The notes: generated from the sequence alone by a model not told the origin. A DNA stretch of 64,000 nucleotides from Effrenium voratum (GCA_963377175.1 CAUJNA010002135.1:238980-302979); one strand, 5' to 3'; positions 22,189 through 32,551 are shown, numbered from the stretch's first letter. Numbers and translations: made by a program.

Positions 22189-22837
22189 CTCTGCGGAGAT
22201 CGTGCGTGTCGAAGCGCTCTCGCTGTGGCGCCGTGCGAATTTGTCTTGACCTTGGCGAACCCTCTGCGGAGATCGTGCGTGTCGAAGCGCTCTCGCTGTG
22301 GCGCCGTGCGAATTTGTCTTGACCTTGGCGAACCCTCTGCGGAGATCGTGCGTGTCGAAGCGCTCTCGCTGTGGCGCCGTGCGAATTTGTCTTGACCTTG
22401 GCGAACCCTCTGCGGAGATCGTGCGTGTCGAAGCGCTCTCGCTGTGGCGCCGTGCGAATTTGTCTTGACCTTGGCGAACCCTCTGCGGAGATCGTGCGTG
22501 TCGAAGCGCTCTCGCTGTGGCGCCGTGCGAATTTGTCTTGACCTTGGCGAACCCTCTGCGGAGATCGTGCGTGTCGAAGCGCTCTCGCTGTGGCGCCGTG
22601 CGAATTTGTCTTGACCTTGGCGAACCCTCTGCGGAGATCCTGCGCGTCTCGCTGTGGCGCCGTGCGAATTTGTCTTGAGCCCGATGAACCCTCTGCGGGG
22701 ATCGTGCGTGTCGGATCGCTCTCGCTGTGGCGCCGTGCGCATCTGTCTTGAGCCCGATGAACCCTCTGCGGAGATCGTGCGTGTCGAAGCGCTCTCGCTG
22801 TGGCGCCGTGCGATTTTCTTGCTCGCGAAACGGCTTT
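22189..22837 (-). repeat. 73-bp tandem array
   Basis: Six identical or near-identical 73-bp units (starts at 22189, 22262, 22335, 22408, 22481, 22554), then one shortened unit (22627-22690) and two diverged ones. Each contains CTCTGCGGAGATCGTGCGTG and CTGTGGCGCCGTGCG. Because 73 is not a multiple of three and no frame has a stop on the minus strand, long overlapping ORFs result; I do not regard them as genes. Confidence 0.9.
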
Positions 22838-22838
22838 T

Positions 22839-22910
22839 GGAAGTTGTCTCGTGGTGTGCGCGCCTGCTTTCGCAATCCCGCGGTCCCGGGTTCGATTCCC
22901 CCCTGGTCCG
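22839..22910 (+). other. tRNA-like remnant (A-box-like and perfect B-box)
   Basis: GGTTCGATTCC at 22889-22899 equals the RNA polymerase III B-box consensus, and GTGGTGTGCGCGCCTGC upstream resembles a D-arm/A-box. The anticodon stem (CCTGC against ATCCC), the outer T-stem pairs (C-C) and the acceptor stem do not pair, so this is a pseudo-tRNA or tRNA-derived repeat head, not a functional tRNA. Confidence 0.4.
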
Positions 22911-23195
22911 CGGCAGCTCCGGCTTGAAAATCGCAGCTTTTAAGTACAAACGTAGTACGCGGAGCGTGCTCCTGCAGCTCCGGCTGGAAAATCGCAACTT
23001 TTAAGTACAGACGTAGTACGCGGAGGCTGCTGCAGCTCCGGCTGGAAAATCGCACTTTTTAAGTACAGACGTAGTACGCGGAGCGTGCTCCCGCAGCTCC
23101 GGCTGGAAAATCGCAACTTTTAGATACAAATGGCTGGAAAATCGCAACTGTAAATTGCAAATGTAGCACGCGGAGCGCCTCCGCCGCTCCAGCTT
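22911..23195 (+). repeat. About 60-bp tandem array
   Basis: Four to five diverged units, each GCAGCTCCGGCTGGAAAATC plus GCAACTTTTAAGTACAGACG plus TAGTACGCGGAGCGTGCTC. It joins the tRNA-like remnant on the left and the 40-bp array on the right. Confidence 0.85.
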
Positions 23196-23207
23196 TTTGA
23201 GGGTTAA

Positions 23208-24120
23208 TTACTTCACCTGCCAGTTTCTCATGCCGAAACTTCGAGAATTACTTCACCTGCCAGCTTCTCATGCCACCTTTTCGAGAGTTACTTCACCTGC
23301 CAACTTCTCGTGCCAACTTTTCGAGGAGTTACTTCACCTGCGAGCTTATCATGCCAACTTTTCGAGAGTTACTACACCTGCGAGCTTCTCATGCCAACTT
23401 TTCGAGAATTACTTTACCTGCCAACTTCTCATGCCAACTTTTCGAGAAATACTTTACCTGCCAACCTCTCGTGGCAACTTCACCTGCCAACTTTTCGAGA
23501 ATTACTTCACCTGCCAACTTCTCATGCCAACTTTTCGAGAAATACTTTATCTGCCAACCTCTCGTGGCAACTTTTCGCAAAATTACTTCACCTGCCAGCT
23601 TCTCATGCCAACTTTTCGAGAGGTACTTCACCTGCCAACATCGCCTGCCAACTTTTCGAGAGTTACTTCGCCTGCCAACTTCTCGCGCCAACTTTTCGAG
23701 AATTACTTCGCCTGCCAACTTCTCATGCTAACTTTTCGAAAGTTACTTCACCTGCCGGCTTCTCACGCCAACTTTTCGAGAGTTACTTCACGCGCCATCT
23801 TCTCGTGCCAACTTTTCGAGAATTACTTCACCTGCCAGCTTCTCACGCCAACTTTTCGAGAGTTACTTCACCTGCCAACTTCTCATGCCAACTCTTTGAG
23901 AGTTATTTCACCTGCCAACTTCTCATGCCAACTTTTCTCTTGAGTTACTTCGCCTGCCAACTTCTCATGTCAACTTTGCGAGAATTACTTCACCCGCCAA
24001 CTTTGCCAGCCAACTATTCGAGAGTTACTTAACCTGCCAGCTTCTCATGCCAACTTTTTGAGAATTGCTTCGCCTGCCAACTCCTCATGCTAACTTTGCG
24101 AGAGTTACCTCACCTGCATC
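23208..24120 (+). repeat. 40-bp tandem array, right block
   Basis: About 22 units of the same 40-41-bp repeat as 21822-22030, with point differences and a few unit-internal deletions (for example near 23470). Confidence 0.9.
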
Positions 24121-24934
24121 AACTTGCCTCTATGCTTCCGGGCCACTCGTCGTCTAGTTTTTTTGGGGGGGGGGGCAATACAAATTAGTTTGCCTTTCAA
24201 CCACGCCGAACGGTACCCTCAAAAAAGACAGACCCATTTGATAGCCTAAGTGTTGCGTTTTCTAAAGCGCTCTCAATCTGTGGGCCATACAGCCAGGTTG
24301 TGTGACCGAATCCCTCTGCGTTTAAGGATAACAATTAATGTGTTACTTTGACAAACAAACAATTGCCTGCTTCTCCTTAAAATTTGGTAGGATGCAAAAA
24401 CAAATGCTATCATTTGGTAGAAATGCTTGGTTGTTTCCCTTTCCCTGAAAAGCCTACGTACTTTGCTTGGGTGATGACTTTGGTCAAATCTCGAGGATGC
24501 CCATTCCCATTTTTGGCCCAAAGGAGGCTGCATGCGCAGGTTTTAGTCTTTGTTTCCATTTATCAAGGGTTCATGGTACCATTTTTTGAGCCACACACAC
24601 ATGATAAATTGTACATGTGAACCATGCTTTGTGGCACCAGCGAATTGCAGGTCCATGTGTGGGCATTTGCTTTCGTTTTTAGTATTTTATTATCATTGTA
24701 GCTCGTTTCACCAGAAGACTTCCATCTGAGGATACCTTGGGATGGGTTTAAAGGGAAGCCATCCTCTGGATTTGTAAACCATCGCGTTGGCTCCTCAGAG
24801 TGTGTCTTTTGGGTGTGTCCTTTTGAGGGCACCCCCTGTTTCCGTGGTGTCAAAGGGAAGCCAGAGGACGACGAACAACTTGAGCCCCCAAATGAAACAC
24901 GAGCCACCCAAAGGGTGTGCCGACGCGTCGCAAG
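24121..24934. other. No gene seen; E fragment
   Basis: An E-family fragment at 24530-24602 (GCAGGTTTTAGTCTTTGTTT, TTTTTTGAGCCACAC). A G run at 24163-24174. A K-like string GGTACCCTCAAAAAAGACAG is at 24211. Confidence 0.4.
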
Positions 24935-24991
24935 GTCTATGAATCTGAGCACACTAAGATCAAAGAGGACCCCGACCGGATCAGGAAGCAG
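24935..24991 (+). CDS. Exon, charged helical protein
   Basis: CGCAAG|GTC acceptor, AAGCAG|GCCGGG donor (GC type), phase 0 on both sides; 19 codons VYESEHTKIKEDPDRIRKQ. Confidence 0.55.
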
Positions 24992-25356
24992 GCCGGGCGA
25001 ATCTTGAATCCCCTGCCACAGGTGTCGAGTAGGTGGTGCTAATACCTGGTTTCATGGGGGGTTGTAGAAAAGCCTATATAAACCTGCATGAGCATTCTAC
25101 TAGAATCCAAAGTCAGTTAAGTGGTGTCCTTGGGTTGCCATGCGTGCCTTTTGGAGGCTCGCTGCCCTTTACAGCTTGGTTGAAGGGAAGATACAAAGAA
25201 AACCGCATGTATGTGGGTTCCGCTAGTCTGACACACACGCACTTGGGTTTGAGTGTTGGAACTGCATGCCATCCTGCATGCGTTCCCAGAAAGTTGAAGT
25301 CTCAATGTCCCACTGAGCTTGTGCCGGGTTCTACAACGTCGAATGTAGTGACACGT

Positions 25357-25597
<241 letters not shown>

Positions 25598-25602
25598 TTT
25601 AC

Positions 25603-25686
<84 letters not shown>
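25603..25686 (+). repeat. (CAT)n microsatellite, 28 units
   Basis: Pure CAT run starting seven bases after the CAG tract, separated only by TTTTAC. Confidence 0.97.
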
Positions 25687-25848
25687 TGTTTTGTTCTTCA
25701 TCCTCGTGCTCGTCCTTGTCCTCGCCCTGTCACCCTCATCCCCGACGCCATCCTTCCATCCATCCATCCAACCTCAAGCCAATTGGACTCCGTCCAAACA
25801 GAGGGACAGTGAAGTGTGACCGTTGGAGATTCTGGAAGTGGTCTAATT

Positions 25849-25945
25849 TGGGTGTGGCTGAAAATTAAACAGGAGGGGTTAGTTTTGGCCCATGTTTCCA
25901 CTTACCAGGGTTGATTTTGGTACCGGCTTTTTGAGCCACAGCCAT
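25849..25945 (+). mobile_element. E-family element
   Basis: TGGGTGTGGCTGAAAATTAA at the left and TTTTTGAGCCACAGCCAT at the right; TTGGCCCATGTTTCCACTTA internally. Confidence 0.7.
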
Positions 25946-26452
25946 CTCATTGTTTCATACCTCATTCCAAAATACACGGACTTCATTTCAGCTGCCCGCC
26001 GAAGCCAACTCCGCATCTCAAAGCTCGGCTCGTAGGTCGAACCCTTCCCAGCTGCAAACACGACAAGATGCACCAGAAGCCGAGCGCAAAAAGAAGACAG
26101 AATGACTCCCGGTCACACTCACCCCCAGGGTTGCAGCGAGGGAAATGATCGCATGCGCGAGGACGTCCAGATGAAGCCTTGCAAAATTGTTCAGACCATG
26201 TTGTTCCATTTCTCCAGGATATACAAACATGGTAGACAATGTCTGTTGGTTTTCCAACTGGTGTGTAGAGTCTTGTTTCTAGATTTGCAACAAAATCGGT
26301 TTTGCAGCCGGTGTGGAATTACCATCCCACTTTTTGCCACGCGCCGGGTGTGCACTTACCCCCTCCCATTTTTTCCCACTCTCCACTTGCCCGGAGTCCT
26401 TTTTGAGAGCTCCGAGCGCAGCCGCCGGGGGCCTTTTCTCGGCGGAGTGCGC

Positions 26453-26489
26453 ATGGCGAGCCTGCGGCTGGTGTTGGCCAACCTGGCGG
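26453..26489 (+). CDS. Possible start exon with hydrophobic N terminus
   Basis: ATG in GTGCGCATGGCG context, reading MASLRLVLANLA, then a canonical GTGAGC donor at 26490. The frame is also open upstream (SSERSRRGPFLGGVR), so it may be internal. The exit phase 1 does not match the phase-0 entry at 26781, so either a GC donor at 26486 or an unseen exon is needed. Confidence 0.4.
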
Positions 26490-26780
26490 GTGAGCAGTTG
26501 TGCTCAGCGCCTGGGACGGATCGCGCGATCCGTCGTTTTGGGCGGACTGAGTGGAGGGTACGAGCCAAAGACCACTGAACTTCAGTGGGGGTGGTGGCTC
26601 GTCTTTTTGGAGTTGCAAACCGCAAACCCAAGGGAAAGCCGAAGGTTTTTGAGGGTACCCGCTTTTGTGGGTTGGTCTTGAAGGGGGTTTCCCAAAGGAA
26701 AAACCGAAAACCGGTTTTGGGGTGTGCCCGCAAAAAAGATGACAGGGAAACCAAAAGGACAGCTACGTATCTTCTTTTAG

Positions 26781-26880
26781 GCGGCCCTGAGCAAACAGAC
26801 GCAGCACATAGGTTTTGAAGAGTTGGAGCCACCTCAAAAGTGGTCGGTGGACGTGACACCCCGCCGAGTTTCTATGTTTG
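26781..26880 (+). CDS. Exon of unknown protein
   Basis: Textbook boundaries: CTTCTTTTAG|GCG and TTTG|GTAAGTGAG. 33 codons, including FEELEPPQKWSVDVTPRR. The only open frame from the acceptor is phase 0. A B element starts 12 bp into the following intron. Confidence 0.65.
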
Positions 26881-26891
26881 GTAAGTGAGTT

Positions 26892-26980
26892 GGATCCCCC
26901 TACCAGTGCCTTCTACCCTTTTTTGGCGGGAGGCTTCCCCTACTAAAATAGACAAAACCTCAAACTACTGGAGGACCTAG
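26892..26980 (+). mobile_element. B-family element 3, at the start of an intron
   Basis: Shortened copy: GGATCCCCCTACCAGTGCC at the left, CCCCTACTAAAATAGACAAA inside, ACTACTGGAGGACCTAG at the right. Confidence 0.65.
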
Positions 26981-27161
26981 GTGAGTAGGTTCCCCTTACC
27001 CCTCCCCCAACCGACAACCGAAGCTTATGTAGCTTCCGTTTGCTGAAATGAATGTTCTTTACTTTCCCCTGTTGGTTTTAAAGGGAATCTATGACTGGAA
27101 AGATTTGCATTTCTGCCAGGGGTCTTAACCAAATGGAAGTTCGCTGGCTGCCCACGGCCAG

Positions 27162-27248
27162 GCGTTTGGTTCCTCCGCCCGAGCCGGTTTCGACGGCGCA
27201 GAGCGCTTGAGCGCTGAGGTGGACGTGGCGCCGAGCAAAGGCTCAGAG
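27162..27248 (+). CDS. Exon of unknown protein
   Basis: GGCCAG|GCG acceptor and GAG|GTGAAG donor; 29 codons, including AGFDGAERLSAEVDVAPSK. The frame stays open to 27299 (VKDVVAREMGMYPYAFK), so a longer exon is possible. G/C-rich third positions. Confidence 0.5.
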
Positions 27249-27416
27249 GTGAAGGATGTGGTGGCCAGAGAGATGGGGATGTACCCCTACGCCTTCAAGC
27301 TGCCCCTCCTTTGAATCGGCTTCATTTCATTCTCCCAGGGTGGGGGTGGTTGTATATAAGGTAGGTCTCCCCAAAAGGGAAACCCATGAGCCCAAGGTGG
27401 GGCTGGTTGTAAGAAT

Positions 27417-27465
27417 ATTCTAGGGGTTGATTCCTTGCCCATTCTTTTCAACCATCGTTCCTTTG
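27417..27465 (-). mobile_element. D-family fragment, inverted
   Basis: CTAGGGGTTGATTCCTTGCC and CATTCTTTTCAACCATCG are the reverse complement of the D 3' end. Confidence 0.55.
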
Positions 27466-27512
27466 AATTGGCCTCATATGAGCCCAAGGTAAGCTTTGGT
27501 GCATCTTGCTTG

Positions 27513-27590
27513 GATGTTAGGACTTTCACTTTTTGCCAACTAACGGGTTTCCCATTAAACCACTACAAGTTAAACCTTTAGCAGGGGAGC
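27513..27590 (+). mobile_element. F-family element, diverged
   Basis: TTTTTGCCAACTAACGGGTT, then CCACTACAAGTTAAACCTTT and AGCAGGGGAGCAG. Confidence 0.5.
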
Positions 27591-27599
27591 AGAAAGCAA

Positions 27600-28686
27600 C
27601 CGAGTAGGGGTCCCCCAAAAGAAAAACCCACGGGAGTTTAAGGCTACCTCGGGACAAACATGGAACCCTGTGCTTCCGGGTTGTGGCTTATCCTCTTGCG
27701 GGGGCTCCAACATGTTTCGGGAAGAATCTGCGTTGCCCGCCCTCCTTGTCCATTTTCTGGGTTACTTTTCAGACTAGGCTACCTTAAGGCTCACTAGATA
27801 TGGCTAGCAACATTTCATAGGGAACCCTCTCCCAAATGGTTGGTGGACATGAACCCACCATTTCGGGCCCCTCATTCAAATTCACCCTTAGACCGGAATC
27901 ATGTGGGGCAAGCGCCCTCAGTGGCTCTCCGGCCCCCCCAAAATGGGGGGTTCCTCGCATTGGGACCATGTTTGGGGATGTCCAGCAAGATGTCATGTTA
28001 TCCTTAGTTTAATTGTCTCTTGTGCTTGGGAGGATGGTTTTGGTAAACAAACGGCTGGTTACTTTAGGTTCAACCAAGCTACTCAGGAGGTGTTCAGCCT
28101 TACTACGCTTCGCCAGATCAGCCGTCTATGCAACCAGCTACTTTTGGGCAAGCAAGCGAGTCACAGTTCTTTTGTTTGTTATTTGGGGCAGGCAACATTT
28201 ATTTGACGGACATGAATCCCCACCTAAATATGTCCACCATTTCGGTTCCTAACTAGATTCATAACCATTTCATCTATTGTCTCTTCCGTTACTGCCCGAC
28301 TTTCTCCATTTGGTTTGCTTGACTGTTCTTCTTTCTATATATTTACTTTACTGCCCGCTTTTACCCTCGTTTGTCCCGTACAGGAACTGGGTTTGAGAAT
28401 GGGTGGCACTATGCCCCACAACCCTCTTAAACTGGTGGATCTTGCTTTAGCTTGTAAATGAGGGAGTCTTTTTACGCACTGTTTGGTGGTTTAGGAAAAC
28501 CAAGTGACAACCGAACTCCACTTTGGGGGGTCCAACCTGAAAGAAGGACGAGCCACCCATATGTCACAACAAAGCATTCGCGGAGTCACAGTTTATCCCC
28601 AGGCTTAGATCCACCGATGCCAAAAGCCATCTTCATCCGTTGCTCTCAGGTCAGCAGGGCAAGGAAATCACCGGAGACAGCAGGCT
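27600..28686. other. No gene seen
   Basis: A short repeated string (ACATGAACCCACCATTTCGG and ATGTCCACCATTTCGGTTCC) suggests an unresolved repeat. No splice-bounded coding segment. Confidence 0.35.
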
Positions 28687-28781
28687 GTGGCTCAAATTCA
28701 AGAGCTAGGGTTACGCGATTTTAGTCTTTGGTTCCATTTACCAAGGTGCCATGTTGGTACATTTATTTGAGCCACAGCCAG
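28687..28781 (+). mobile_element. E-family element
   Basis: TGGCTCAAATTCAAGAGCTA at the left and TTTATTTGAGCCACAGCCA at the right; TTTAGTCTTTGGTTCCATTT inside. Closest relative at 56909-57012. Confidence 0.65.
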
Positions 28782-28895
28782 GCAATCGCACCAACAGATT
28801 CTCACGCAAAACACGACAAGCAAATCATCAGAAGGCGCTGCAGAACCAACGCTGCAATCGCCTTTCCAAAAACCAGACTCACCTTTCTTGTCTTG

Positions 28896-29001
28896 GTGGC
28901 TCCCAGCCATTCCCATAGCTTTTTGGCTTTTTTAGTGTTTAGTGGTAGTTTCCATTTGCCCCACTAAAAGTTAGTCTCTTTAGCGGGGGATCGGACATCG
29001 G
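28896..29001 (+). mobile_element. F-family element, adjoining an exon
   Basis: GGTGGCTCCCAGCCATTCCC, TTTAGTGTTTAGTGGTAGTT, CCACTAAAAGTTAGTCTCTT and GCGGGGGATCGGACATC. It ends 13-16 bp before the exon at 29017. Confidence 0.65.
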
Positions 29002-29016
29002 GCAGAGTTCCTACAG

Positions 29017-29112
29017 GCTCTTGGCTCGCAACCCCAGCGGCGCCCGTTTTCTCCGAGGATCACGGCGGAGGGCGTTCCAGTGGAGGGCGGTATGATGGTG
29101 ACGAAGAGTCAG
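29017..29112 (+). CDS. Exon of unknown, basic protein
   Basis: CTACAG|GCT acceptor; 32 codons, including RRPFSPRITAEGVPVEGG, up to AGTCAG|GAGCTG (GA-type donor) with an open continuation ELTLATRRESKQ. A second frame is also open (APVFSEDHGGGRSSGG), so the reading is not fully settled. Confidence 0.45.
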
Positions 29113-29207
29113 GAGCTGACCTTGGCGACCCGGAGAGAAAGCAAACAACTCATGTCGGGTGGCGCAACCCATGCGGAGGTTTTCTTTCTGGGTTCCACTG
29201 GGTACAT

Positions 29208-29276
29208 GTGGGTATGGGTCAAAATTAAACCAGGGGACCGCAGCAGATTGGGTACCAATTTTTGACCCACAGCCAT
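29208..29276 (+). mobile_element. E-family element, short
   Basis: GTGGGTATGGGTCAAAATTA and AATTTTTGACCCACAGCCA as inverted ends. Confidence 0.7.
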
Positions 29277-29662
29277 GTAGCCAATATTTGGGAGGGGTCT
29301 GCTCTCAATTGTTTTGCTTGGGTTCGGGCTCTCAGCATTTTTCGCCATACCCCGGGGTCTCCAAACCAAAACAAATTTATATTTGTGTAGGCCAGTAGAA
29401 CCAGAGAACCATATCTTTTCAGTGTACCCGTTTCTTTGTGCCTTTGGAGTTAGAGGGTAGGACAGTAGGACATCCCACTCCTGGCAAGGGATCTGTCGAA
29501 GCTGGAAGGGTTTGCGAAAAATGCGTTCAGCAACAAGATGAGGCCCATCCCAACAGAAGCCACCTTGCGGTGCGGCTTGTTTTTGTGGCGAAGGGTAGCC
29601 CACTTAGTAGGATCGCCTTCTTTTGACACAAACCCATGCGGGAATTACCTCGGATCAACCAG

Positions 29663-29723
29663 CGGTCTCTGGTTCATAGCCCGGTGGATCCTGAAGGGGA
29701 CGCTCGGACCAAGGCGTCAAGTG
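29663..29723 (+). CDS. Possible exon
   Basis: AACCAG|CGG to AGTG|GTAAGA donor. Two frames are open: GLWFIARWILKGTLGPRR and RSLVHSPVDPEGDARTKA. The donor is good; the acceptor lacks the usual G. Confidence 0.35.
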
Positions 29724-29799
29724 GTAAGATTCTCGGCTTAAGTCGCCGAAGCGGATTATGCAGGTGACTCCCACTTGGGACATATTACTTGCAAGATAT

Positions 29800-30564
29800 T
29801 CGCCACGTATCAAGTGGGGTCATGCAGGCTGAGGAGCCGAGTGTCGGAGCTTGTCCAGCCACCTAGGGGGTTGTAACCCCTGGGGAGGTTGTAACCCAAG
29901 TATCAGGAGCATGTTGGCTTTGGGTTTCCCTCTAAGACCACCCAACATGCGGTTCCCTATCTTGACCGGGTGCTACATTCCCAACAGGAAACCCAAAGGG
30001 GATAGATGCTGTAGTTGTTGGTTGTTCTTTCCAGAGCCCGCTATGTAGGGACGGGCCGGGCTTTTCAACAGTCAGGACAAAATCAAAAGAAAGAGAACTC
30101 CTAGGGCGCAAAGGGAAATCCATAAGAATCCAAAGGACACCACAACTACGCCTTCAGGAAATCAACTGAAAACCAACCCACTAAATCACTACACCAAGAT
30201 AGCCTAACAAAACTCGCATTCAAACCACCAGGCAACCAAACAGAATGACTGCTGTTAGGGATGCGGCTTGAACCACAACAGAGCCACAAGCAATCCAAAC
30301 GTAAGTCAAAAGGACACCAAAGCAAAGCCACAAGGAGACCAATCAGAACAGTGATTAAAAGTTGACCCAAGCAAGACACCCCCCAATGGCTATCAAATGG
30401 TTTGTTCAGTAACCTCTGGGCCATTTTGGGGCCATACAGCTGCCGGGCCTGCAAAAGAACCCAAACCACAAGGAGACCCCATCACCCAGCGCAACTGCTT
30501 CTTCCCATGCCCAAAACCGGGAGAAAATTCCGCACAAAGTGGTGCAAGGCGGATTTCGTGCAAG
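29800..30564. other. No gene seen
   Basis: Short GTTGTAACCCC palindromic repeats at 29865-29900; A- and C-rich sequence 30050-30480 without coding pattern. Confidence 0.35.
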
Positions 30565-30656
30565 GTGAAGATTGATGGCGTTCCCTCCCCCGACGCGCGG
30601 GGCTATTTGCAGCTCCAGCCTGCCGCAGGCGGCCGGAAGCGAGCGTTCAGCATCAG
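30565..30656 (+). CDS. Exon of unknown protein
   Basis: GTGCAAG|GTG acceptor and ATCAG|GTTTCG donor; reads VKIDGVPSPDARGYLQLQ then PAAGGRKRAFSI. Coding-like third positions. Phase 0 in, phase 2 out. Confidence 0.55.
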
Positions 30657-32209
30657 GTTTCGGGGTCTCGGCTCCGGGAGAAAACAGGCAACTTACCTTT
30701 GGTGCAAATTTTGCCATTCATTCATGCGCACTGCAAACGTCTGAGGTCCGAACGTGAGGCTAGTAATGCTAATGACCATCGGCTCATAGATTTGAGCTGC
30801 TCAAGCTTCTTGGAAGCAGCCAAGGGATGTTAGGACTGAAGAACTTTTTGCCAAATGGGTTTTCCGTATTCAAGCACTAAAAGTTAAACTTTTAACAGGT
30901 TGGAGCAGATTCCAACCAAGTTACCTTGACCCCCCCCCCGCGTGAATTTGGGTGTTTCTGCTCAGAGTTGGCAACCGTTGTCTTCTTTGTGGCGAACGAT
31001 TCCACCGAGCCAGGGCCATGTTGGTCCTTTACGTGGACATGGCACCCAATTTGAATGTCAGGTTTTTGGAGGTGTTCTGAATTTTGCAGATCCCCACTTC
31101 ACTCGTAGAAACCAGCTACTCGAGCTTCTACAGGATGTGTGCCAAATATACCCCCAAACAGTTTTTTCCTATATAATGTCCTTTTCCTGGTTTATGTTTG
31201 TGCTTGTCTTGAAGGCACACCAAAAAGAACCCCCCCCTACCCCCCCCCCCCTCCCCCGAGTGCAATAGGCAGGGCTACCTTGAGGTTGCCCTTCGTAGAC
31301 GACGCATTAGACTCAAAACATACGGGCTACCAACCAGAGGCAACGGTCTCTTGGCAGTGGTAGGAACCCTGCTCCGTTCCTTTGGCTTCCATGGCTCCGC
31401 GAGAAAGGCTCCTTTCGGCGAAAACCGGAAAGGTTTTTGTCTAAGCCGGCTTGGGGCTCCATTTTGGGTTCCAGAATGGGAGGCCAGGATGCATCAACCC
31501 ACGCTTGACCAAAATCGCCAAAACTTTTTCTTTTTTTTTAATGGTGAAGGCCTTGCTTTACTTTGGGGAGAGTTGCACCAGCGTATTAGTTTGACAGGTT
31601 GATGAAGGCGGCATTATATTATACTCCAAACCTGACCAAACTACAGTGTTGGAATCAACACATGTTGTTTGCCTGGTTGTTCTTGCTTTTGTTACAGCAT
31701 GCGCAACCATACAACTTGCAATCTCCGCTATTCGGATGTGGTCTGTGGTTCCTTTCTTTAGAGCTACAGTACAATTGTTTGGACGCAAAGGGAAGCCAAC
31801 AAGAAAACCGTTGCGCCATTTTGGGTCCCAATCCTGAAAACGCCCCCTGAGAATCTGCTTGCACCCAGTTAGGTTTCATCCTGAAAGAACTTAAGGGTAT
31901 GGGGCCAAATGGGGGTCAGGCCCTTCAGCCGCGGTACCAACAGTCTGCTCCGGATTTGTAGTCTCAAGTGTCCCTTTTTTGGACCTCCCAAAGTGGCAAA
32001 TGTCGACGTTCAAGCCGCATGTCCCCTGACACTCGAGAATCCCAGTTGCCTGGCGACTTTCAAGCATGTCCAATTTATAACTTGGAGGGCAATCCAGTTG
32101 CCATATGGCTTCCAAGCCGCAAGCCCCTTGCAACTTAGAGGAAAATCCACTGCGGTCCTGCGGTCGCTGCCGTTTGAGTCCCACTCTTTTCCCACCTTCG
32201 ACTGGCCAG
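30657..32209. other. No gene seen; F fragment and C runs
   Basis: F-family copy at about 30826-30910 (AAGCACTAAAAGTTAAACTT). Homopolymer C runs at 30931-30940 and 31229-31256. No firm exon. Confidence 0.4.
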
Positions 32210-32317
32210 GCGCTGAGTCGCGGTACCGGGAGGGTCGGAACCGGCGCTTTTGGCTCACCTTGGCGGTGCTTCTGCTGGCGGCGCTGGTGGGCTGCTTCAT
32301 CCATGACCTCACCATAG
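32210..32317 (+). CDS. Transmembrane-helix exon
   Basis: A strong pyrimidine tract and GGCCAG|GCGC acceptor. After two linking bases it reads ESRYREGRNRRFW and then the helix FWLTLAVLLLAALVGCFI, followed by HDLTI. Basic residues before the helix suggest a signal-anchor or positive-inside topology, with the N side cytosolic. Donor ATAG|GCGTTC (GC type), exit phase 1. The next exon (32474) enters with exactly the two bases needed, so the intron between them (A element 3) is well supported. Protein family not recognised. Confidence 0.65.
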   Translation, partial: ALSRGTGRVGTGAFGSPWRCFCWRRWWAASSMTSP

Positions 32318-32331
32318 GCGTTCCGTCCGTT

Positions 32332-32475
32332 CCTGGAGTCTCCATGACCCTTTAAAAATAGGTCCATGACCCCCATTATTTTAGGTAATGACCCCATTAT
32401 TTTAGGATATTTTAGGCAATGACCCCATGATTTAGGCAATGACCCCATTTTTGCAGGGTCATGGAGACTCTAGGT
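32332..32475 (+). mobile_element. A-family element 3, forming an intron
   Basis: CCTGGAGTCTCCATGACCC at the left and GGGTCATGGAGACTCTAGG at the right, with an internally triplicated AATGACCCCAT loop. It fills intron 32318-32473 and its last CTAG is the acceptor. Confidence 0.85.
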
Positions 32476-32551
32476 TTTGCTGCGCGTCGTTCGAACTTCC
32501 ACGTCACCCGCGGAGCCCGGCCGAAGGAAGCTTCGGTGCGGAAGCGCCGAG
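32474..32551 (+). CDS. Exon after the transmembrane helix, strongly basic
   Basis: Begins at the 3' end of A element 3 (CTCTAG|GT). Reads FAARRSNFH and FHVTRGARPKEASVRKRR, ending CGAG|GTCAAT. Phase 1 in and out. The basic segment follows directly on the transmembrane exon when spliced. Confidence 0.6.

Noticed and set aside
22839..22910. Functional tRNA gene
   Set aside because: The acceptor, anticodon and outer T-stem pairs do not form, despite the perfect B-box.
22146..23055. Two overlapping minus-strand ORFs of 283 and 293 codons
   Set aside because: They are translations of the 73-bp tandem array and change frame from unit to unit; no codon bias or start context supports a gene.
23208..24120. 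CRISPR-like array of regular 40-bp units
   Set aside because: Units are contiguous with no unique spacers, and the context is eukaryotic; it is a satellite.
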